Source: JAFGIT01 sp016929465 [NCBI: Candidatus Coatesbacteria bacterium] (GTDB lineage: Bacteria > B130-G9). From it: 11,269 bases of DNA. The stretch lies in the NCBI GenBank assembly GCA_016929465.1, contig JAFGIT010000282.1, positions 1 to 11,269 of the forward strand. The letters are read 5' to 3'. Under the pieces are notes generated by a model. The model was given only the letters and a program-made list of their open reading frames with translations. It was not told the DNA's origin and did no database searches. Made by a program: the position numbers and the translations under genes. This document shows positions 5,335 to 11,269 of this stretch, in pieces (within the stretch, counting starts at the first letter, position 1; each line of letters starts with the position of its first letter).

Positions 5335-8300
5335 TTATCGCTCTATTGTCGAGGATACGGAAGCTATCTCCCCCAAGATATCGAGGGTCCCTGCCTCCGC
5401 AAACGCAGCCATGAACAGAAGATCACCCGAGGGTATCCACGGCGCAACCGTAGCATCAATTAGGACAATATCCTCTTCGGCGTAATGCGCGGGAAGATCG
5501 ACCGAGCTAAAGGTCCAATCTGGGCCCCAATTAGGGTAAAATAACAGGCTTTGCCCGATCATGACCGCCACATACAGGTCGCATGAGCGCTCCTCACCGG
5601 GATTATATTGGTTACAGGTCAGATGCAGCCTGTCACCGTCCGATAGCAAGGCGGAATTCAGGTATATCTTGGCCGTAGCCGGCATTTCCGTTGCGATCAG
5701 ATGAGACGCGCTGTTCGAGATGGGCGACAAATTGCCCGCATTGTCAGTCGATCGCACCGCGAAGTAAACTGTCGTCCCGGGATGAGGTATATTCGCTATC
5801 ATACGCTCGTACCCGTTGGGTTCGGATGGTGAAAATCCAGCCGCGAGGTCAACGGCAGCGCCCCAATTCAAATCGGTAATCGGCTCGATCCACGCTCTCG
5901 CCTGGTAGCTCTTGCACCGCGAACCAGAGACGGCATCCCCTGGAGCGGACCAGATGAGCTCAATCTCAGAGCCGTCGCGGCCGTAGCGAGCCATCAGGTC
6001 GTCGATCTGTTCCGGTCCCGCAGTGTCGAGCACGGAGAATGCGCAGCCCTTCGAGCATGTGAGCGTATCGATCTCGAGTTCGACTCGAGCCGTGTGAGAA
6101 CCGGCAATCCACGAGCCAATCGACCCGGAAAAGACGTTATAGCCGGAGCTAAGCGCAACCGGTAGGACAACCAGCGAATTCTCGTCGATGAATAATTCGA
6201 TCACCGCATCAACTGGTCCCCTGGTCGGATTGCCCTGAGAGATATCCACGCTATTTTTTATCCCCGCCAGCGCGAATAAGTCGCTCTCATTACGTCTCCT
6301 TGCGGAAGATGAGTTCGTGGCATAGACCTTAACCGTGATCACGACATCCTGCGACTCGGATTGATACTCAGCGAATTCGGTTTCGATCGAGACCAAGTTA
6401 GCATCACCCACGTCGAAGTGCTCGGAAGCCGTGGAATGGACGATCGACTCATCATTCGCATCACAGAGGGCGAACTCGACCTCATGGACGCCGAGAGAAC
6501 TAGTGAAGAGCTCGCCCGATATTGTGAGTATGTTCTGATCTCCCGCTGTCAGATGCAATTCATCTGAGCCGAGTCGGTATATGTCCCCGTCAGGTGCGGT
6601 TAGCGTCGCCGTCGCCCGAATATTCGCCGCCACGTTGGAGGCGACGCGCAGAACCGATGTGATGGTCTCTCCAGGCTCGTAGGATGTCTGATCGAGGACT
6701 GCATCGACGATACGTATGAATGGGCCTGCTACATCGAAGCTATATGAGTAGGTGACGCCCTGCTCCTCGCAGCCGCAATCGCGTATCTCGTAGTCGATGG
6801 AGTGTGTCCCTATAGGGAGCGCATCTGGGAGGTCGAAGCTGAAGTTGATGCTGCTCCCACTGAGAGTGTGTTGCGCTGAATAGCCCGGTGCGGACACATG
6901 AAGCAGTCCCGATAGTGATGTCTCCACCGTTGCATTCACCGTGTCGCCTTGAGTGTAGACCTGCTTGTCGGTGAAGAGAGTGAGATTGTCGCTCTTGGCC
7001 TCCTCGAGGTAGATTGTATTCAGGTAGATCGAGCGGCCGGAGTCTGCATCATGTATCCCGACGTCGATCCTGTGCCCTCGCTCGAACGTCACTGGTACTT
7101 CGAATGTCAGATGGTTCGACTCTGCGAGTGTGAAGCTCTGCTGCTCATCGTATTCGGTGAATTTCACCGCGGCATAGAGTGGGATTCCATTCGCCATTGG
7201 CTCGTTGGAATTCACATCTAATGCAAGGAGTGCGGTCTCGCCAGACGAGTACGTCTCTTTGTCGAGTCCGAGATCGACCGAAATATCGACGCCAGTCACG
7301 TTTATCGTGAGATAGCCGACGACTCCATTCACATCATAGAGAGCCGTGTATGCGCCTCCCGCGAGGTCAACGGGCACCGTGACTTCCACACTGAATAAGT
7401 GCTCTTCTGTAGGCTCCAGCCAGTAGTTCTGATGCTCGTCGGCGACGTCACCCCAATCGAAGTGCAGATTGAACTCCGCGCCGACATTCCCAGCATTCGC
7501 GACGTCGAAGAGGAGATTCATTTGTTGGCTGGCGACGACCTCCTGGGAGTCGGGAGGGGTCACGATGGGGGTCGCGTCCAGCGATAGCTGCAGGTCGGCC
7601 TCTGCGAGTGGGGCACCCGTTCCGCCGAATGAGACAGTCAGTGTGTGATCCCCGAGGGGGGCGCCGACGACATTCACATCAAAGGTCACGACTTGCGATC
7701 CACCGGCCTCCACGGTCAGTGACTGCTGAGCGCTGCAGAAGTCGGCCGTCACGCTCAGGACTCCCGAGACGTCGTCCCCGGCGTCATTCTGAACGGTTAT
7801 CTGGAGGGGGATGGAGCCGTCGCTGTAATCCCCGAGGGTCGCCCACAGGCCGACTGAACGCCCCGAAGTGATATTGATGGTCTCGAAGCCCGTTTCGAAC
7901 CGGTTGCTATAAAATAGAGTGTAATCGCCGGCCTGGAGGCCATCGAAGGTCAAGGGCTCCCTTACGGTCGAATTCTTCGGCACACTCGGAGAGACGGTTC
8001 TGTTGCCAAATGAGTTCCCCGATGAATCTTCGAGCCTGAAGTTAGTCTCGACGGTGGTCTGCCAATTCGAGGCATTGACGAATTCGACATCTATCGTCGC
8101 CGTTGGCGCCAGGAAGGCTTCCCCAATCGGAATGCCGATTATTACGTTCGGGCCATAACTAATGGTGAAGGAATGAGTATTGGTATAATCACCTGAAATC
8201 TCGATCGAATATGACTTGTCAGCGGCAATCTGCTCTGTCCATTCGAGACATTCCGAGTCCTCCGGCTGCAGATGGACCAAGCTGTGGTCGCTTCCCTTAT

Positions 8301-11269
8301 CGACTGTGAGATTTGCGCCGATCTCAGGGCTCGAGTTGATGAGCATTAGGGTGATCTCAAAGGGATCATCCCCGACTTCCGTCGGAGCGATCAAAATGTC
8401 CGATATGCTGGGGCCCTCGATGGAGATGGTCTTACTCGATGTGGCGCCAGCGCATTCCGCGGTCAAGGCAATCTCGCCGGCGGCAGGGGCTGCGAAACTT
8501 GTGCCGTATTCGAAGCTGTCACCCGGCCCCAAATCGAATGCATTCGAGATGTAAATCGGGACTCCGGCGGCGAAGATGGTGATGGATAGCCCATTCAGAG
8601 GATTATCCGTATAATTGATCGCCTCCCCGAAGATTGAGATGGCGTCTCCCGGTGCATACATGTCTGCGTCGGTGTCAATAGAAAGGGCAAGTGCGTCATC
8701 GCCGAAGACTTCGAAAGAATACGAATCAGTCGATAGGGTCTGACCGGATGAGTTGCTCAGCGTTCCGAGCAGCCGGTATCGACCCGATGATAAAGGCCCC
8801 ACGGCCTCTGAGATATTCAACGTGCCGTCCTCTGGGACGGATACTGTGACGGACTTCTCCCAGAGCGCGCCGTTTCGATCGGGGGTGAGCGCCTTGCTGG
8901 CGGGGGCTGCAATGTAGAATACCGCCGGATCGCCGAAACCACCGAAGCCCAGCATCGAGGATGTCAGCAGCCCTCCGTCTGCGGTCAATGCCATGTTCGG
9001 CCCGCCGGGCCCAAAGATGTGGCCAGTCTCCAGCTTGAAGACGGATTCGCCGCTTTCATCAAAGCACTCTATGCCGCCGAAGTGCATCGTGTAGATCTTC
9101 TCGTCAGCGTCAATGACGATGCCTGAAACAGATGTGTAGTTGTCGCTCAATTGAGCCGTCCAATTGAGAGACCCACCCGGCTCCACGGAATAGAGAACCG
9201 TATCGGCGGCGAAATAGACGGTTCCGTCCTCGGCGAAGGAGGCGCCGGAGACTGGGTCCCCAGCACCGATATAGCTCCACTCGATTGCCCCGGAAGAGGG
9301 ATTCAATGCGTATAGCTCGAATTCACTCCCCGTGCTCGCGCCGGCGATCACGGTGCCGTCTTCCGAGATTGCCGGCCCACCTATGAACATCAGGTTCGGT
9401 GCTGCGGTATAACTCCATCGGAATGCCCCTTCACTCGAATGAGAGACGACTTGCGCGATGCCATCCGTCTTCATTATCGTGTTGTATATATTCCCTGAGT
9501 CGTCACACGCGGTGAGTCCCAATGGGCATCCCGCCAGGCCAACGTCGAACCTTGTCGAGCCGTCCGGTTTCACCGCACACAGAGTCGGTGGATTTCCGAA
9601 CGCGAAGATCACATCCCCGGACGGTGCAATCGTTAGCTGGGTCAGATCACCGGAGCCGCTGACACCGGTGGACCAGACCAATTCGCCGGAGGGGCTCAAT
9701 CTATGGAGCTCTGTATATTCATACCCGCCAAAAGCTCCATAAACGTCGCCATCAGCGCCAAGGCAGGGCGACATGCGCAGCGAATACTCGGAAGGGCTGT
9801 AGGTCCACCAGAAAGTCCCATCCTGGTGCAGCGCCAGAATCTGATAGCTGTCGAAGAGGTATATGCCTCCGTTACCCACGACAGGGGCGTTATTTATGTC
9901 TCCGTTGAATTCATAGGACCAGCGCAGGTTGTCAGTGGTCGGGCCTACGACCGACCCCAACCCAGACTTCTTGTGGTCCTTTTGCCCCTGCTGCCATTCG
10001 ATACCACCCGCGTTTATCTCGACAGTATCTGACGCGATCTCGCCCTCGGCATCGGACACGTAGGCCGTCGCCGTGAAGGTGCCACTGGTGTTGTAGATGT
10101 AATCTGTGGATTTCTCGCTGCTCGAGCCAACACCATCACCGAAATCCCAGAGGTATTCGTATGGCTCGACACCGCCTGAAACGTCCATATCGAATTGCAC
10201 GGTGAGAGGTGGCTGGCCTGACACAGGGTCTGCAGATGCTGATACCCACAGCTCTCCCGCTTCCCCTGCGCGAACCACCTGCAAGAGAAGCGTACCACTG
10301 AATGATTCGCCGCCGTTCGTTATCATCGCATCCGCCTCGATGCTTTCCCCGGTTTGATAGGCAGACTGGTCGGTGTGAACGTCGAGGCCCGGTTCGAGCC
10401 CCGATATCTCGATAGCTCTACTCGTCTCGCCGGATGCTCCAGAGACCGCGTCAGTGGCCTCAGCAGTCAAAACATAAGCGCCGGACAGCGCATCGACTGG
10501 AATGGCGAAGTAGAAGTAGTCGAATGCGAGCGGCGATAGCGAAGCAGAATGTCCGTTGCTCTCGTAGGTGATAGCGGCCCCCCGGTAGAGTGTCATGTCA
10601 CAGCCTATCTCAGCATTTCTGCCGCCAAGATTGGTGACTTTCACGACGATGCTCTCCCCCGCGGAGACGGATGTGTCGAGAACCTCGAGCTTCACCCCGC
10701 CCGGCGGCACATTGAATGCAGCCTCATCGCTTCCGGACCCGCCACCCGTCAAGACAAAATCGACGTTAACCGCGTGGGAGCCTTCGCCGATCGATTGAGG
10801 CAATGCAGTGGTTGTGAAGCAAGCCGTCTCGTCTGCTCCCGGTATGACCGAGACCGATTGCTGCGAATCATAGGCAATATCCGGCACTGAGCAGTTCACC
10901 TGGTAGTTCTGCCTGAAGGAACCTATATTGCGAATGCTCGCATAGATCTCTACCTGCTGTCCAACTCCGTAATTCTGCTCTGACGTGCTAACTGAGAACG
11001 ATGCAAGACAGTCCACAGCTTCGTGCCAATTCGTGCTCCCGAATGAATCGGTGGCGCTGAATTCGAAGGTGTAAGTGCCGAAGGTCGGCTGCGGAACCGG
11101 ATTAATGGTGAACTGGGCTGTCTGGGTCTCATTGCTGGGCACATTGTAAGTCGCGGGGGTGAATTCGGTGTTCAAGGACCCATCCGGATTGTAGAGGCTA
11201 AGAGCCAGCGACCCACCGGATACGTCCAATATGCTGCTGTTGTTCTTTATCCTGACCGATATGGCTGCC
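5335..11269 (-). CDS. Giant modular secreted/surface protein with PKD domain, PQQ-like propeller and FN3 (N-terminus outside window)
   Basis: The frame is open to the right edge and ends at TAA (5335-5337): 1977 residues are visible and the start and any signal peptide lie outside. Residues are numbered here from the codon at 11227-11229. Residues 1-280 are CARDB/Ig-like sandwiches. Residues 328-409 are a PKD domain with WDFGDG at 361-366. Residues 410-775 are a PQQ-like propeller. From about 800 to 1735 there is a long array of beta-sandwich domains, several opened by Y-x-x-G-[DE] as in macroglobulin MG or CARDB domains. Residues 1738-1845 are fibronectin type III (VYFAVRSTDNAGNLSPISN). Residues 1853-1964 are a module shared with the next gene's product. 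No protease, glycosidase or macroglobulin thioester domain was recognised. Probably an extracellular binding or scaffold protein; the ligand is unknown. Confidence 0.9.
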   Translation of the reverse strand, partial: AAISVRIKNNSSILDVSGGSLALSLYNPDGSLNTEFTPATYNVPSNETQTAQFTINPVPQPTFGTYTFEFSATDSFGSTNWHEAVDCLASFSVSTSEQNYGVGQQVEIYASIRNIGSFRQNYQVNCSVPDIAYDSQQSVSVIPGADETACFTTTALPQSIGEGSHAVNVDFVLTGGGSGSDEAAFNVPPGGVKLEVLDTSVSAGESIVVKVTNLGGRNAEIGCDMTLYRGAAITYESNGHSASLSPLAFDYFYFAIPVDALSGAYVLTAEATDAVSGASGETSRAIEISGLEPGLDVHTDQSAYQTGESIEADAMITNGGESFSGTLLLQVVRAGEAGELWVSASADPVSGQPPLTVQFDMDVSGGVEPYEYLWDFGDGVGSSSEKSTDYIYNTSGTFTATAYVSDAEGEIASDTVEINAGGIEWQQGQKDHKKSGLGSVVGPTTDNLRWSYEFNGDINNAPVVGNGGIYLFDSYQILALHQDGTFWWTYSPSEYSLRMSPCLGADGDVYGAFGGYEYTELHRLSPSGELVWSTGVSGSGDLTQLTIAPSGDVIFAFGNPPTLCAVKPDGSTRFDVGLAGCPLGLTACDDSGNIYNTIMKTDGIAQVVSHSSEGAFRWSYTAAPNLMFIGGPAISEDGTVIAGASTGSEFELYALNPSSGAIEWSYIGAGDPVSGASFAEDGTVYFAADTVLYSVEPGGSLNWTAQLSDNYTSVSGIVIDADEKIYTMHFGGIECFDESGESVFKLETGHIFGPGGPNMALTADGGLLTSSMLGFGGFGDPAVFYIAAPASKALTPDRNGALWEKSVTVSVPEDGTLNISEAVGPLSSGRYRLLGTLSNSSGQTLSTDSYSFEVFGDDALALSIDTDADMYAPGDAISIFGEAINYTDNPLNGLSITIFAAGVPIYISNAFDLGPGDSFEYGTSFAAPAAGEIALTAECAGATSSKTISIEGPSISDILIAPTEVGDDPFEITLMLINSSPEIGANLTVDKGSDHSLVHLQPEDSECLEWTEQIAADKSYSIEISGDYTNTHSFTISYGPNVIIGIPIGEAFLAPTATIDVEFVNASNWQTTVETNFRLEDSSGNSFGNRTVSPSVPKNSTVREPLTFDGLQAGDYTLFYSNRFETGFETINITSGRSVGLWATLGDYSDGSIPLQITVQNDAGDDVSGVLSVTADFCSAQQSLTVEAGGSQVVTFDVNVVGAPLGDHTLTVSFGGTGAPLAEADLQLSLDATPIVTPPDSQEVVASQQMNLLFDVANAGNVGAEFNLHFDWGDVADEHQNYWLEPTEEHLFSVEVTVPVDLAGGAYTALYDVNGVVGYLTINVTGVDISVDLGLDKETYSSGETALLALDVNSNEPMANGIPLYAAVKFTEYDEQQSFTLAESNHLTFEVPVTFERGHRIDVGIHDADSGRSIYLNTIYLEEAKSDNLTLFTDKQVYTQGDTVNATVETSLSGLLHVSAPGYSAQHTLSGSSINFSFDLPDALPIGTHSIDYEIRDCGCEEQGVTYSYSFDVAGPFIRIVDAVLDQTSYEPGETITSVLRVASNVAANIRATATLTAPDGDIYRLGSDELHLTAGDQNILTISGELFTSSLGVHEVEFALCDANDESIVHSTASEHFDVGDANLVSIETEFAEYQSESQDVVITVKVYATNSSSARRRNESDLFALAGIKNSVDISQGNPTRGPVDAVIELFIDENSLVVLPVALSSGYNVFSGSIGSWIAGSHTARVELEIDTLTCSKGCAFSVLDTAGPEQIDDLMARYGRDGSEIELIWSAPGDAVSGSRCKSYQARAWIEPITDLNWGAAVDLAAGFSPSEPNGYERMIANIPHPGTTVYFAVRSTDNAGNLSPISNSASHLIATEMPATAKIYLNSALLSDGDRLHLTCNQYNPGEERSCDLYVAVMIGQSLLFYPNWGPDWTFSSVDLPAHYAEEDIVLIDATVAPWIPSGDLLFMAAFAEAGTLDILGEIASVSSTIER
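5338..5673 (-). repeat. C-terminal module, third copy, ending the giant protein
   Basis: The last 112 residues repeat the plan of the two modules that end the neighbouring 1309-residue protein. It has a strand DLYVAVMIG, a Trp-rich centre (FYPNWGPDW), then GDLLFMAAFAEAGTLDILGE followed by IASVSSTIE. The close is nearly superimposable on EPGTFDLISEIASANFELE of the other protein. Here the opener is SDGDRLHL rather than Y-x-F-G-D. Confidence 0.75.
8905..10002 (-). repeat. Eight-repeat PQQ-like beta-propeller within the giant protein
   Basis: After an opener GQKDHKKSGLGSVVGP that is typical of bacterial PQQ-like repeat proteins, eight repeats of about 40-46 residues follow. The pattern is W-x-Y, P or S, D-G-x-[VI]-Y, then L-x-[AR]-x-x-P-x-G-x-x-x-W. 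Blade-closing segments include GTFWW, GELVW, GSTRF, GAFRW, GAIEW, GSLNW and GESVF; the eighth repeat is the most degenerate. Eight repeats fit an eight-bladed quinoprotein-type fold. No PQQ ligand residues could be assigned, so a binding or scaffold role is more likely than dehydrogenase activity. Confidence 0.75.
10003..10248 (-). other. PKD domain segment of the giant protein
   Basis: Residues 328-409 read VSASADPVSGQPPLTVQFD, then EYLWDFGDG, then a Y-x-x-x-G-T-F-T-A-T-A-Y-V-S-D strand. This is the standard polycystic-kidney-disease Ig-like fold found in bacterial and archaeal surface proteins. It directly precedes the propeller and probably acts as a spacer or interaction domain. Confidence 0.9.

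Noticed and set aside
6258-6290. Internal AAGGAG followed by ATG five bases later inside the giant gene, looking like a hidden start
   Set aside because: The frame it opens reaches TAA after ten codons and is out of frame with the giant protein.
6735-6790. CEEQ (residues 1487-1490 of the giant), resembling the CxEQ thioester motif of macroglobulins, near MG-like domains
   Set aside because: It lies in a beta-hairpin inside a sandwich domain (RDCGCEEQGVTYSYS), not in the helical thioester domain, and no such domain was found. Probably coincidence or a disulfide pair.
9458-10032. Overlapping plus-strand reading frames of 94 and 109 codons opposite the propeller, and similar plus-strand frames elsewhere
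   Set aside because: They are antisense to well supported domains and give low-complexity or unrecognisable proteins. Such frames are expected opposite long genes of this base composition.

Overview
The window carries three genes, all on the minus strand, so they read from high to low coordinates. They are a very large modular secreted or surface protein (5335 to the right edge, N-terminus outside the window), a second large secreted protein with its own signal peptide (1155-5084), and the N-terminal 307 codons of isoleucyl-tRNA synthetase (1-921, C-terminus outside the window). No tRNA or rRNA gene, CRISPR array, insertion sequence or integrase is visible. The many short plus-strand reading frames look like antisense shadows of the two long genes.

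Organism: most likely a bacterium of moderate-to-high GC. Upstream of ileS there is a clear sigma70-type promoter with a 17-bp spacer, and the ribosome binding sites resemble GGAGGTGA. IleRS has the altered active-site form GVHH in place of HIGH, which I recall as a feature of a subgroup of bacterial IleRS2-type enzymes. The giant Ig/PKD/PQQ-propeller/FN3 architecture resembles proteins common in poorly cultured bacterial phyla. I cannot name the phylum from sequence alone. An archaeal origin is less likely but not excluded.

Layout. 11269-5335: CARDB-like Ig domains, a PKD domain, an eight-repeat PQQ-like beta-propeller, a long array of further beta-sandwich domains, an FN3 domain and a C-terminal module. 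5334-5085: intergenic, with a perfect 12-bp hairpin just after the upstream gene's stop, an AT-rich inverted repeat, a TATAAT promoter and an RBS. 5084-1155: signal peptide, nine tandem Ig-like repeats of about 100 residues, a HYDIN/ASPM-SPD-2-like domain and two copies of the C-terminal module. 1154-922: intergenic, with the ileS promoter, a hairpin at the predicted 5' end of the mRNA and the ileS RBS. 921-1: ileS.

The two large proteins probably act together outside the cytoplasm. Both end in versions of the same roughly 110-125-residue module, and both use a Y-x-x-G-[DE] domain opener. Each has its own promoter or terminator signals, so they are probably separate transcription units. ileS is a housekeeping neighbour with its own promoter. 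The most notable points are the shared C-terminal module of unknown function, the propeller placed in the middle of a long Ig-like stalk, cysteines that are gained and lost together across the nine Ig repeats, and the GVHH form of IleRS.
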